A program made the position numbers and the translations under genes. The notes beneath the pieces were generated by a model. The model was given only the letters and a program-made list of their open reading frames with translations, did not search any database and was not told the DNA's origin. This document shows positions 35,352 through 44,214 of a stretch of 64,000 bases of DNA, one piece after another; the stretch's first letter is position 1; the number at the start of each line of letters is the position of its first letter. The DNA comes from Nonomuraea wenchangensis (GTDB lineage Bacteria; Actinomycetota; Actinomycetes; Streptosporangiales; Streptosporangiaceae): NCBI RefSeq assembly GCF_900111685.1, contig NZ_FOHX01000018.1:62001-126000 (forward strand), given 5' to 3'.

Positions 35352-36590
35352 ATGCGGTGGATGCGGGCGCTGGCCGGACTGTTGCTGGTGACAGCGGCGG
35401 TGACGGCGCAACAGGGAACGGCGCGGGCCGCCGCGTGCTCGGCGGCGCTCCCTCAACCCGACGCCTATGGGATCACCTGCACCAACGTGACGGAGTCCGA
35501 GCAGTCCGACCACTCGAAGCTGCGGGACGTCACGATGACCTCGACCATGATCTTCCAGCCGGCCGGCGGCACCCCGGTCATCAACCCGCTGACGCGTCCG
35601 ATCACCGTACGCGTCTACCTCCCGCCCGGCTACGACCCGGACCGGAGCGTCCCCTACCGGACCCTCTATCTTCTCCACGGGGGTGGCGACAACTACGACA
35701 CCTGGACCACCAGGGGCGACGTCGTCGCCCGCCTGCGCGCCGCGCTGTTCGACGGCATCGTGGTCATGCCGACCGGCGGGATGACCGGCTGGTACACGGA
35801 CTGGGCGGGGCGTACCGACGGATATTTCGCCCCGAAGTGGGAGTCATACCACAACAGCCAGCTCGTTCCGTGGATCGACGCGAACTTCAACACCGTCGCC
35901 GACCGGTCGGGACGCTGGCTCGCGGGGCAGTCCATGGGCGGCTACGGCGCACTCAAGTACGCGGCCACGCACCCCGACCTCTACTCCGCCGTCGGCGCCT
36001 TCTCACCGGGCATCGACCTGCGCGCCGCGCCCGCCCAGAGTACGATCTCCGACTCGATGTGGCAGTCGGGCGCGGCCATCCTCTGGCAGGACCCAGGCGA
36101 GTACCGGGTCAACAAGTACGAACCCGGCAGCATCTTCCCCGTCCCCGACCCCGTGGTGCAGCGCCGCTACCGCCTGGAGAACCTGTTCGGCCCGCCCACC
36201 GAGACGGTCTTCCACGGCGCCACAGTTGACGACTGGCCCGCCGCCAACCCCGCCGACCTGGTCACGCAGGGCAAGTACGCCCCCTACAGCGGAAAGCTGG
36301 CCCTGTACGCGGGTGACTGCGACCGGGTCCCGCACACCCCGAACGGCAGCGAGCCCGCACCCGCCGACTGCGGCTACGACACCACCAGGACCGACGGGGC
36401 AACGGGCACCACCGAGGGGGTGCTGGGCGCGTACGCCAGCGAGTTCGACCGGACGCTGACGACTCTGGGCGTCGGGCACCGCTACTGCTACACCCGGGCC
36501 GGGCACGACTGGAGCGCCTGGCAGTCGTACCTGGTCGACTTCCTCACGTACGCCTCCGGCACCGCCCCGCCTCTCTGTCCCGTCAGCTGA
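35352..36590 (+). CDS. Secreted esterase D/antigen-85-like hydrolase
   Basis: A 412-residue α/β-hydrolase of the esterase D/antigen 85 type. It has a signal peptide (residues 1-27, cleavage near ARAAA), LYLLHGGGDNYDTW (oxyanion loop), the nucleophile S194 in GQSMGGYGALKYAATHPDLY, and a C-terminal HDWSAWQSYL with the likely catalytic His. Family members cleave acyl esters or transfer acyl groups. It closes a run of three secreted hydrolases. Its 3' end overlaps the convergent gene by 8 nt. Confidence 0.92.
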   Translation: MRWMRALAGLLLVTAAVTAQQGTARAAACSAALPQPDAYGITCTNVTESEQSDHSKLRDVTMTSTMIFQPAGGTPVINPLTRPITVRVYLPPGYDPDRSVPYRTLYLLHGGGDNYDTWTTRGDVVARLRAALFDGIVVMPTGGMTGWYTDWAGRTDGYFAPKWESYHNSQLVPWIDANFNTVADRSGRWLAGQSMGGYGALKYAATHPDLYSAVGAFSPGIDLRAAPAQSTISDSMWQSGAAILWQDPGEYRVNKYEPGSIFPVPDPVVQRRYRLENLFGPPTETVFHGATVDDWPAANPADLVTQGKYAPYSGKLALYAGDCDRVPHTPNGSEPAPADCGYDTTRTDGATGTTEGVLGAYASEFDRTLTTLGVGHRYCYTRAGHDWSAWQSYLVDFLTYASGTAPPLCPVS

Positions 36591-36936
36591 GTGCGCGCCC
36601 CGGACCGCTGACCGTCGCCATGGCGGCGCTCAGCACGGCCCGGAGCGGGGCGTGCGGAAATCCGTCGCCCGTGCCGGTGTCCGGCCCGGTCCGGGTGCTG
36701 TAGAAGGGTTCGTCGTCGTGGTCGTCCTGTCGGGCCCATTGGTTGCCGGCCTCGTCCCGCTGCCAGGTGACGTTCTCGCCACGGAAGTCGGCACGCGCGA
36801 GCCAGTCGGCGCCGCACGGCCAGTAGCCCTCCCACTGCGTGGGGCGTAATGCGGCATATGCCGCATCGACGTCGGCGACGGCCTGGTCCACGTCGTCATC
36901 GTCGAAGACGGCCGCGAATCGGCACAGCAGGGCCAA
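36583..36936 (-). CDS. Hypothetical protein, probably 5'-truncated
   Basis: The codons have the third-position GC bias of real genes (DDDVDQAVADVDAAYAALRPTQWEGYWPCGADWLARADF...). The frame is open upstream to 37036 (RIADRSSRDAAVDLICRAIATRDPRLRHPGAPLALLC) but has no ATG or GTG there; the only starts are TTG at 36936 or an unusual codon. The coding sequence seems to continue into a fragment whose original start has been lost. About 117 residues from the TTG, acidic, with no known domain. Confidence 0.5.
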   Translation of the reverse strand: MALLCRFAAVFDDDDVDQAVADVDAAYAALRPTQWEGYWPCGADWLARADFRGENVTWQRDEAGNQWARQDDHDDEPFYSTRTGPDTGTGDGFPHAPLRAVLSAAMATVSGPGRALS

Positions 36937-37051
36937 CGGAGCCCCCGGGTGCCGCAGCCGCGGGTCCCGCGTGGCGATCGCCCGGCAGATCAGGTCGACG
37001 GCCGCGTCGCGGGAGGACCTGTCAGCGATGCGCTGAGGTCACCGCGCGGTG

Positions 37052-38458
37052 TCAACGCCGGGCCGAGGGCTCGGCGCTCGCGCTCCGCGCGGCCGGGCTG
37101 CGGCTCAGGCGCACGCCGAGCAGGACGAGCCCGACGCCGATCGGCAACAGCATCCCGGTCGCGACGAAGAGCCGGACGGTCAGCCCGTTCAGTCCGGGGA
37201 GCGTGGCCGCCAGCCGCAGGTCGGCGGAGATCACTGGGCTCGCGTCCGCGTTCATGATCACTACGGTCCAGTCGCCCGCCTCGGGCGTCCAGGTGAGGCT
37301 GCCCGATCCTGTCGCCGCCCAGAACGGCTGCGCGGCGGGAGGCGCGGCAGGCTGCCCGCCCTGGTGTCGCGTGTAGGCGGTGCCGTCCGGGCCGGGGCCG
37401 AAGGTCAGGCGGGTGAGGCGGTCGTAGCCGGTGGTGCTCAGGTACCTCTCCACGTCGGCCCGGGGGCCGACGCCGACGAACAGCGGGGTGCCCTTGGCCG
37501 CGGCCTCGATGCGTACCTGGCCGGTGAAGGCGCGCAGGTACTCCACGCCCTGGCCGCTGATCGCGACCGGTTCGGTAGTGAGCGCGTACGCCGGGGTGGC
37601 GACCCGCTCGCTGGTCGTGCTGACGAAGCCGTCCGAGGCGCGCACGTGAGCGAGCACCGCCGACAGGGAACCGGCGGCCGCCGTGCCTACGGCGCCGAAC
37701 GCGAGCAGCGCGCCCGCGAGGATCGCCACGACCGACGCGGCTCCGTGCCGTACGGGTGCGTGGCGCGGCTCGCGCGGCGGCTCCATGCGCGGCAGCTCGT
37801 GACCGCCCTGCTCCAGCCGGAACGGCGGGTAGGCGTCGGTCATGAGCGTCGCGTAGGCGGCCACCCTGAGCGCCCACCGGTTCATCCCGAGCACGAGGTC
37901 GTACAGGCCGAGCGGGTAGCGGCCGGTGAACAGCAGGCTGAGGGCGGCGACGAGGACGAGCAGCCCGATGAGACCGCCCCAGTCGAGCGTGTAGAGCACG
38001 CCGCCCCCGTCGGGCAGGCCGCCGCGCCAGGAGATGACGCTGCCGCTGGTGAACAGGCCCACGATGAGGTAGTGCGGGATCGCCAGCAACCACCACTTGA
38101 CCAGCACCAGCCCGCGGGACAGGTGGTCGGGGTAGTCGATCTCCAACGTGGCGGGGTAGTCGGGCGCCGGCCCGAGAGTGAAGGGCGGGTACCGGTCGGT
38201 GCCGAGCGCGCCGTAGGTGTAGTACGCCACCCGCCAGGTCCAGCGCAACACACCGAGGTTGAAGTCGAACAGCGAGCGCGGGTAGCGGCCGGTGAACAGG
38301 ATCGCGAAGAACGCGATGACGGTGAGGACGCCGAAGGCGATCCACAGGAAACCGAGCACGATGTAGTGGGGGATCGCCAGGAACCACTTGACGATCCACA
38401 GGCCCCGGTTCAGCGGCTCCTCCAACCGGGCCTCGACACGTACGGGATAAGTACTCAC
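37052..38458 (-). CDS. DUF4389 membrane protein, two tandem modules
   Basis: A 468-residue protein. DUF4389 modules at about residues 1-105 and 105-210 both have the pattern LNRGLWIVKWFLAIPHYIVLGFLWIAF ... FTGRYPRSLFDFNLGVLRW and SRGLVLVKWWLLAIPHYLIVGLF ... FTGRYPLGLYDLVLGMNRW, each with two membrane spans. A further membrane segment near residue 240 (VAILAGALLAFGAVG) leads to an extracytoplasmic domain that ends in a C-terminal membrane helix. The GTG at 38458 is the start because DUF4389 begins with STYPVRVE. The function is unknown; the first module lies in the membrane, the C-terminal domain outside. Confidence 0.85.
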   Translation of the reverse strand: MSTYPVRVEARLEEPLNRGLWIVKWFLAIPHYIVLGFLWIAFGVLTVIAFFAILFTGRYPRSLFDFNLGVLRWTWRVAYYTYGALGTDRYPPFTLGPAPDYPATLEIDYPDHLSRGLVLVKWWLLAIPHYLIVGLFTSGSVISWRGGLPDGGGVLYTLDWGGLIGLLVLVAALSLLFTGRYPLGLYDLVLGMNRWALRVAAYATLMTDAYPPFRLEQGGHELPRMEPPREPRHAPVRHGAASVVAILAGALLAFGAVGTAAAGSLSAVLAHVRASDGFVSTTSERVATPAYALTTEPVAISGQGVEYLRAFTGQVRIEAAAKGTPLFVGVGPRADVERYLSTTGYDRLTRLTFGPGPDGTAYTRHQGGQPAAPPAAQPFWAATGSGSLTWTPEAGDWTVVIMNADASPVISADLRLAATLPGLNGLTVRLFVATGMLLPIGVGLVLLGVRLSRSPAARSASAEPSARR

Positions 38459-38999
38459 CTTCTCAGCGCACCACCGGCGCGCCCGTACGCCTGCGGGCGA
38501 AAGTCCCGGGTCGCGTGCCGATGGACATCCGTCGCGCGGGAGCCCCCTGCCGCCTTGGGGCTGGAGGGAAGGAGGTCGCCTGCGGAGGACCAAGGTCCCG
38601 TCAACGAAGGCGCTCTGCCCTGGGGGATCGGACTCCCGCAGCTGACGGTACGGATGCCCCCACAGCGGCAAGGTCATCGGGTTCGTCCTGCGCGGCAGCC
38701 AGCGTCGCAAAGCAGGACCGCCGTATCTCAGGACAAGTCGGCGCATCGCATCGCGTTTCTCTTGATCGCGGTCAGTCATCGTCGTGCTTCCAGGAGCTCC
38801 GGTAGTAACACCCGTTGAAGGGCGTTCGCCTCGGGTGCGCGCAGGCGGCCGGAGAGAAGGTGGGCTCACCACGACGACATGAGTGACGTAGGTGGTCAGC
38901 ATGGCCCTTCTCCTGGGTACGACGCGCGCAAAGAACGATCCGTTGGGCGAGACGTCCTTCGCCACCGGCCGCGGTCGCCGGCGGCGCTACGGGGAGGCG
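38459..38999. other. Gap without recognisable gene
   Basis: Frames in this 540-bp stretch lack the third-position GC bias of the neighbouring genes. The minus strand has an open frame (ATG at 38779, MTDRDQEKRDAMRRLVLRYG) that could be a remnant or an N-terminal extension of the DUF4389 gene, but nothing supports translation. Confidence 0.45.
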
Positions 39000-39119
39000 T
39001 CACGGCGGTCGTGTACGGCCCCGGCCGGTGTTGTAGTCGGCGGTGTCGAGGAAGTAGTCGCGCACGGGCACTGTCCGGTAGGGCGTGGCATGTCCTGAAC
39101 CCTCCACACCTTCGGTCAT
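39000..39119 (-). CDS. Small ORF coupled to apbE, possibly truncated
   Basis: A 39-residue frame whose ATG at 39119 overlaps the stop of the ApbE gene (ATGA), as in a coupled operon gene. The sequence (MTEGVEGSGHATPYRTVPVRDYF...TADYNTGRG) has no recognised domain. It may be the beginning of a longer gene lost at the boundary with the low-coding region to its right side in transcription direction. It could also be chance. Confidence 0.4.
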   Translation of the reverse strand: MTEGVEGSGHATPYRTVPVRDYFLDTADYNTGRGRTRPP

Positions 39120-39916
39120 GGCAGCGCCTTCCCGCCCGGAAGGGGCGAGCCCCCCTCGGCCTCCTCGACGACGGGTGGTGCCGTGTCCGGGAAACCGGAG
39201 GTGTGCCAGGTGGCGCCGGTGGGAGTGACGGCGAACGCTTCTACGCCGGGGAGCCCTTCGATCCAGACGCGGGCCGCCGCGCCCATCGCGAAGGCGGCGG
39301 TGGCGTAGGAGTCCACCATGGTGAGGCCGGTGCCGATGAGGGTGATCGAAGCCAGGTCCAGCGCAGGCCGGCCGGTGTGGGGGTTGGTGATGTGCGGCCC
39401 GCGTTCGGCCGTGCCGGAGGTGGCCACGGCCAGGTCGTCTCCGGCGATCACCGTGGCCACCGCACCTGGGCGCAGAGGGTGCGCGACCGCGATCCGCCAG
39501 GGCCGGTCGGGCGCGGGCCTTCCTGCGCATTGGAGGTCCCCGCCGCCGTTCAGGCAGTGATTCACGGCTCCGCAGCGGGTGAGGATGCGTGACGCCTGCT
39601 CGATGGCCCACCCCTTGACCAGGCCGGACGGGTCGAGGTGGCCCGAGGGGCGGGTGGTGAAGTAGCCGCCGGACGCCGTCACCACCGACGCGCACAGTTC
39701 GAGGACGTCGGCCACTTGCGGCGGGCAGTCGTCCAGGCCGATCTCGCCTGCGCCCAGGCGCCTGATGGGGCTGTCCGCGCGGTAGGTCGAGAAGACGGCG
39801 TCCACCTGGTGCAACCAGGCGACGGCCTCGGCGATGGCGTGCCGCCCGTCCCCGAACGGGGGCCGGAGGTCGAAGGAGAAGACCGTGCCCATGACATGCT
39901 CGACGTGTCGCATCAC
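39116..39916 (-). CDS. apbE: FAD:protein FMN transferase
   Basis: A 266-residue ApbE-family flavin transferase: MGTVFSFDLR at the start, GLVKGWAIE (catalytic Lys region), NGGGDLQCAG, GTAERGPHITNPHTGRPA and MVDSYATAAFAMG with metal ligands. It attaches FMN to a Ser/Thr of partner proteins on the outer face of the membrane; a lipobox or signal is not obvious here, which is unusual for ApbE. The GTG at 39916 overlaps the stop of the FMN-binding protein gene (GTGA), whose SGAT motif is the likely target. Confidence 0.93.
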   Translation of the reverse strand: MMRHVEHVMGTVFSFDLRPPFGDGRHAIAEAVAWLHQVDAVFSTYRADSPIRRLGAGEIGLDDCPPQVADVLELCASVVTASGGYFTTRPSGHLDPSGLVKGWAIEQASRILTRCGAVNHCLNGGGDLQCAGRPAPDRPWRIAVAHPLRPGAVATVIAGDDLAVATSGTAERGPHITNPHTGRPALDLASITLIGTGLTMVDSYATAAFAMGAAARVWIEGLPGVEAFAVTPTGATWHTSGFPDTAPPVVEEAEGGSPLPGGKALP

Positions 39917-40473
39917 AGTCCGGCCCGGTCCAGGGCGCTTTGCAGGGACTGGACGTAGCCCTCGCTGGTGTATGTGGCCCCGGAGACAGCGTCGATCTGG
40001 GCCGATCCCGCGGCCAGCGCCTCGTCGTTGAGCGTCGGCAGCGCCCGGCTGTTGATGGCGATGTCGCGATGATTGCCGTCGGGGGCCTGGAGTACCCGGA
40101 TGCCGGCCATCTTGCCGCCGGCCAGGACGAGCTCGATCTGCACGGGCCCCCAGCGAGTGGTGGCGACATCGCCCGTGACGACCTTGTCCCCGCTGCCGGC
40201 GCCAGAGCTGACGCCCGGCCCCGTCCAGGTGCCGCCGGTCTGCGGAACGGTGGCGTCCTGCCGGGGAATCGACGTCCCGTCCTCGTCCTCGCTGTCTTCG
40301 TCGTCCACGTCCTTCTGCCGGCGGCCGGAGGGAGGCTCACCGGGGCTCGGCGGCGAGGCTTGGGAGACAGCAGACGGTGGGGACGCCACCGCGGTCAGCT
40401 CGTGCGGTTTGAACGACAGGAGCAGCACCAGGCCGACGGCGGTGACGAGGATGGCGAATATCGCTCTGCGCAT
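39913..40473 (-). CDS. Exported FMN-binding domain protein
   Basis: A 186-residue protein with an N-terminal membrane anchor or signal (residues 3-22), an acidic low-complexity linker (KDVDDEDSEDEDG), then an FMN-binding domain with the VSGATYTSEGY flavinylation motif near residue 163. ApbE would attach FMN to the Thr in SGAT. It sits between the ferric-reductase-like gene and apbE in a coupled operon, so it probably passes electrons from the membrane reductase to an extracytoplasmic acceptor. Confidence 0.93.
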   Translation of the reverse strand: MRRAIFAILVTAVGLVLLLSFKPHELTAVASPPSAVSQASPPSPGEPPSGRRQKDVDDEDSEDEDGTSIPRQDATVPQTGGTWTGPGVSSGAGSGDKVVTGDVATTRWGPVQIELVLAGGKMAGIRVLQAPDGNHRDIAINSRALPTLNDEALAAGSAQIDAVSGATYTSEGYVQSLQSALDRAGL

Positions 40474-40482
40474 GGGGATTCC

Positions 40483-41868
40483 TCAGAACTCGAACGACTC
40501 ATGATGGATGCGGCGAGGCGGTATTCCCGCGGCGCGCAGCGCGGATACCGCCGCGTCGGCCATTCCGGCGGGTCCGCACACGTAGGCCTCGTGCCGCGCC
40601 AGCTCGGGCACCAGCCCTGCCAGGACCTCCGGCGTGAACGGATTCCCGACCTGGTAGCGCGGGCCGACGCAATAGTGCAGTGCTGCCTGGCGCCGACCGG
40701 CGATCTCCTCCAGCTCCGTACGGAACACGAGGTCCTCTTCGCTGCGGGCGCGGTAGAGGAGGGTGAGATCGCCGGGCGCGGCGGGAATCGACTCGAACAG
40801 GGCACGCAGCGGGGTTATGCCGACCCCGCCTGCCACGAGCAGTACCTTGCGCCTGTGGCGTCGCCGGCCAGGGGTGAACGCGCCGCTCGGGCCTTCGGCG
40901 ATGACCCGGGTGCCCGGTCGCAGGCGCGCGAGCCGTCTGCTCTGGTCCCCCAGGTCCTTGACGGTGATGCGCAGCTCTCCGGGCCGGGGGACGGCCGACA
41001 GCGAGTACGGGTTGGCCGACCACCACAGATCCCTGGTGAGGAACCGCCATCGGAAGAACTGGCCCGGCTCGGCCTTCAGCCTGTCCAGGCGACGGCCGGA
41101 GAGGTAGACGGAGATGACGCCCGGCGCCTCCACCTCTACCCGGTCGACCCTGAGCCGGTGCCGCAGCGCCTGACGGATCGGAGTGAGGAACCGGTACCAG
41201 GCGAGCACGACCGCGACCCCGAGATAGAGGGTGTACCAGGTGGCGCGGGCGACGGGCGAGGCGACGAACTCGCTGCCGGTCGACAACTGATGCCCGAAGG
41301 CCAGCCACGCCGCCAGATAGGTGTAGAAGTGCAGGTGGAACCAGGTTTCGTAGTGCAGGCGCGGCCGGATCGCGCGTGCCGAGACGATGCCCACGCCCAC
41401 CAGGAGCAGGACGGCCACCGTGGCGGCGAGCACGTCGGGGTACGACAGGTTCAGCGTCACCGTCTCGCTCGCCACGTCGGTGCCGTCCGCCACGGCGTAG
41501 CCCCAGATGATCAGCAGCGTGTGGGCCACCGCCAGCCCGACCACGTAGCGACCGCCCATCGCGTGCCAGCGAGCGAGCCGATCGGAGCCCACGCCGCGCT
41601 CCAGCGGCGGGATCCTGGCCATCAGCGCGAGCAGCACCGCGATCCCGTAGGCGGCCAGCAAGCCGGTGATCCGGCCGGCCCCGCTGAGCCAGTCCCCGAG
41701 GCCGGCGACACGTGGGGTGCCGGACCACCACAGGCCCAGCACGGCCAGCGCCCCCGCGGCAATGACCGACAGGACGGCGGCGGGATGGGCGCGGACGGCT
41801 CCGCGCCGCGCTGCCCCTGCCCCTGCCCCTGCCCCGGTCGCCACTCGTCCGGCCGAAGCGATGCTCAC
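40483..41868 (-). CDS. Ferric-reductase-like membrane flavoprotein
   Basis: A protein of 461 residues from the GTG at 41868, preceded by an AAGGGGGG-type ribosome site (41875-41883). The first 235 residues contain six membrane helices with haem-ligand histidines (RWHAMGGRYVVGLAVAHTLLIIWGY, LHYETWFHLHFYTYLAAWLAFGHQL). The C-terminal part is a ferredoxin-reductase module: RWRFLTRDLWWSANPYSLSAVP for FAD and VAGGVGITPLRALFESI, CVGPRYQVGNPF, VCGPAGMADAA for NAD(P). It moves electrons from cytoplasmic NAD(P)H across the membrane, probably to the FMN protein encoded next. A GTG further upstream (41913) would add 15 residues. Confidence 0.92.
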   Translation of the reverse strand: MSIASAGRVATGAGAGAGAARRGAVRAHPAAVLSVIAAGALAVLGLWWSGTPRVAGLGDWLSGAGRITGLLAAYGIAVLLALMARIPPLERGVGSDRLARWHAMGGRYVVGLAVAHTLLIIWGYAVADGTDVASETVTLNLSYPDVLAATVAVLLLVGVGIVSARAIRPRLHYETWFHLHFYTYLAAWLAFGHQLSTGSEFVASPVARATWYTLYLGVAVVLAWYRFLTPIRQALRHRLRVDRVEVEAPGVISVYLSGRRLDRLKAEPGQFFRWRFLTRDLWWSANPYSLSAVPRPGELRITVKDLGDQSRRLARLRPGTRVIAEGPSGAFTPGRRRHRRKVLLVAGGVGITPLRALFESIPAAPGDLTLLYRARSEEDLVFRTELEEIAGRRQAALHYCVGPRYQVGNPFTPEVLAGLVPELARHEAYVCGPAGMADAAVSALRAAGIPPRRIHHESFEF

Positions 41869-41936
41869 GATCGTGCCCCCCTTGCGCGGCGTCCCTTCTC
41901 CATCGCGAGCCACACTGCCAGCCGAACTTCTCTGTT

Positions 41937-41972
41937 CCCTCTGAACGAGGCATATCCCAACCGTTCAGAGGG
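41937..41972. promoter_or_regulatory. Inverted repeat in the flavin operon/TCS divergent promoter
   Basis: CCCTCTGAACG and CGTTCAGAGGG are perfect 11-bp arms around a 14-bp spacer. It lies between the divergent ferric-reductase operon and the response-regulator gene, a probable OmpR-family binding site for both. The right arm is followed by GGTTCTCATAGG, a possible direct repeat. Confidence 0.65.
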
Positions 41973-42028
41973 TTCTCATAGGTGAGACAGACGGCCCGCA
42001 GAGCGGACGGGGGGATCCTGACAACACC

Positions 42029-42760
42029 ATGCAAGCCAGTGCCCGTGAGCTTCCCGAGTTGCGCCGCGCCGACGGCGCGCCCGTTCGCGTGCTCGTCGTC
42101 GAGGACGAACCCGACCTCGCCGAGGTGCTCGGCACCGTGTTGCGCGAGGAGGGCTGGCAGGTCCGCACCTCGGGCTCCGGCGCCGGCGCCGTGAACGCGG
42201 CCCGTGAGTTCCAGCCGGACGCGGTGCTGCTCGACATCATGCTGCCCGACCTGGACGGCCTGGAGGTGCTGCGCCGCCTGCGGACCGACGCGCCGCAGGT
42301 GTGTGTGCTCTTCCTTACTGCCAAGGACGCGGTGGAGGACCGGATCGCCGGGATCACGGCAGGCGGTGACGATTACGTCACCAAGCCGTTCAGCCTCGCA
42401 GAGGTCGTCGCCCGGCTGCGCGGCCTGCTGCGCAGGGCCGGCATGGCACAGATCGCCGAGGGGAACCGGCTGGTCGTCGGCGACCTGATCATGGACGAGG
42501 ACGCCCGAGAGGTGACCCGCGCTGGAGAGCTGGTGGAGCTCACCCCGACCGAGTTCGAACTGCTGCGCCTGCTCCTGCGTAATCCGCGCCGGGTGCTCAG
42601 CAAGGCCCGGATCCTGGACGAGGTCTGGTCCTACGACTTCGGTGGCCAGGCGCACGTGGTGGAGCTCTACATCAGCTACCTGCGCAAGAAGATCGACGCC
42701 GGGCGCACACCGCTGATCCACACGGTGCGGGGCGTGGGATACGTGCTCAAGCCATCATGA
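42029..42760 (+). CDS. OmpR-family response regulator
   Basis: A 243-residue two-component regulator. The receiver domain has acidic residues in VVEDEPD, the phosphoacceptor D69 (AVLLDIMLPD), a Thr in FLTAKD, and Lys in YVTKPFS. The C-terminal winged helix is ELVELTPTEFELLRLLLRNPRRVLSKARILDEVWSYDFGG ... LRKKI. Its stop overlaps the kinase start (ATGA). It probably controls the divergent flavin electron-transfer operon through the inverted repeat between them. Confidence 0.95.
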   Translation: MQASARELPELRRADGAPVRVLVVEDEPDLAEVLGTVLREEGWQVRTSGSGAGAVNAAREFQPDAVLLDIMLPDLDGLEVLRRLRTDAPQVCVLFLTAKDAVEDRIAGITAGGDDYVTKPFSLAEVVARLRGLLRRAGMAQIAEGNRLVVGDLIMDEDAREVTRAGELVELTPTEFELLRLLLRNPRRVLSKARILDEVWSYDFGGQAHVVELYISYLRKKIDAGRTPLIHTVRGVGYVLKPS

Positions 42761-44205
42761 GACCGCATACCCTACGCGGCCGCCTGATGGCCGGAGTGCT
42801 GGTCCTGCTCGCGCTGGCCTGCGCCACGATCGGCGTGGGCACCTCCATCGAACTGGAGCGCTTTCTGGTGGACCGGCTGGACCAGCAGCTGTCCATGGCT
42901 GCCGGCCGGTTCGCCGTCACCCTCGAGCACCGCCGGGAGGAGGAGCGCGAGCACGGTGACAGCCGTGGTCAGTCGATCGGCACCCTCGGCGTGCGCATGG
43001 TGAACGGCCAGGTGATCAACGCCGCCGTGGTCCGGTCCCGCAGCGCGGACGACGCCCGGCTCAGTCTTTCCGCCCAGGACGTCGCCGCCCTGGCCGCCGT
43101 ACCGGTGGACGGGCGCGGCCATGCCGTGGAGCTGTCCGAGCTGGACGACTACCGGGTCATGGCGACCCGGGGCAAGGGTGGCGACGTACTCGTCGACGGG
43201 CTCCCGATGGAGGGGGTCGAGGCCACGGTACACCGGCTGATCTTCGCTGAGCTGGTGGTGTTCGCCGTGGTGATGGCCACGGCGGGGACGGCGGGCGCGG
43301 TATGGGTGCGGCTGTCCCTGCGTCCGCTGCAGCGGATGGCCGCCACGGCACAGCGGGTCAGTACGCTTCCGTTGTCCAGCGGTGAGGTGGCGCTGCCCGA
43401 CCGCGTACCGGTCGAGGACCAGCGCACGGAGATCGGCCGGCTGAGCGAGGCCTTCAACCGGATGCTCGGGCATGTGGGTGACGCGCTCACCCGGCGGCAC
43501 GCCAGCGAGCAGCGGATGCGGACTTTTGCCGCCGACGCCGGCCATGAGCTGCGAACCCCCCTGGCCACCATCCGGGCTCACACGGAGCTGGCCCGCCGTC
43601 ATTCCGCAGAGCTGCCGGCCGAGGTGGGGCACTCCTTGGAGCGGATCGAGGCCGAGTCGGCGCGGATGGGCACGCTGGTCGACGACCTGCTGTTGCTCGC
43701 CAGGATCGACGCGGGACGGTCGCTGGCCCGTGAGGAGGTGGATCTGACCCGCGCGGTGATCGACGCGACCGGCGACGCCCGGGTCTCGGCCCCCGGCCAC
43801 CTCTGGCGGCTGGAGCTGCCGGAAGAGCCGGTCACAGTGATCGGCGATGCCGCGCGTCTGTACCAGGTGGTGGTGAACCTGCTCAGCAATGCCGCCCTCC
43901 ACACCCCCCGGGGCACCACGGTGACGGTATCCGTGCGCGTCCTGTCAGAGGAGGTGGAGCTGACCGTCACCGACGACGGGCCGGGCATCCCCGAGGAGAT
44001 CCAGCAGGAACTGTTCGAACGGTTCGTTCGCGCGGACAAGGGCCGCTCGCGTGCCCTGGGCGGCAGCGGGCTCGGGCTGGCCATCGTCAAGGCCGTGACC
44101 CTCGCCCATGAGGGAGCCGTGTCCATCCAGAGCCGGCCAGGCCGTACCGCCTTCCAGGTGACTCTCCCCGCCTCCGCGAGCCGTTCTGAGGCCGGACCGC
44201 ATTAG
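42757..44205 (+). CDS. Sensor histidine kinase
   Basis: A 482-residue kinase. Membrane segments at about 9-28 and 163-185 bracket an extracytoplasmic sensor of about 135 residues, then a HAMP domain, the phosphoacceptor H263 in DAGHELRTPL, and a HATPase with N-box NLLSNAALHTP, G1 DDGPGIPEEIQ and G2 GGSGLGLAIVKAV. It is encoded with the OmpR-type regulator next to the redox operon, so the signal is likely related to envelope redox state or metal. Confidence 0.95.
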   Translation: MRPHTLRGRLMAGVLVLLALACATIGVGTSIELERFLVDRLDQQLSMAAGRFAVTLEHRREEEREHGDSRGQSIGTLGVRMVNGQVINAAVVRSRSADDARLSLSAQDVAALAAVPVDGRGHAVELSELDDYRVMATRGKGGDVLVDGLPMEGVEATVHRLIFAELVVFAVVMATAGTAGAVWVRLSLRPLQRMAATAQRVSTLPLSSGEVALPDRVPVEDQRTEIGRLSEAFNRMLGHVGDALTRRHASEQRMRTFAADAGHELRTPLATIRAHTELARRHSAELPAEVGHSLERIEAESARMGTLVDDLLLLARIDAGRSLAREEVDLTRAVIDATGDARVSAPGHLWRLELPEEPVTVIGDAARLYQVVVNLLSNAALHTPRGTTVTVSVRVLSEEVELTVTDDGPGIPEEIQQELFERFVRADKGRSRALGGSGLGLAIVKAVTLAHEGAVSIQSRPGRTAFQVTLPASASRSEAGPH

Positions 44206-44214
44206 CCGCGTCCC

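Noticed and set aside
32858..36229. Overlapping 1,100-codon plus frame
   Set aside because: Shadow of the subtilisin and esterase genes; Arg-rich with no domain.
38879..39592. Plus-strand frame
   Set aside because: Its codons lack coding bias before 39100 and then shadow apbE.
41815..41840. Short GCCCCT repeats in the ferric-reductase gene
   Set aside because: They encode an Ala-Gly run in the N-terminus before the first membrane helix; not a regulatory repeat.
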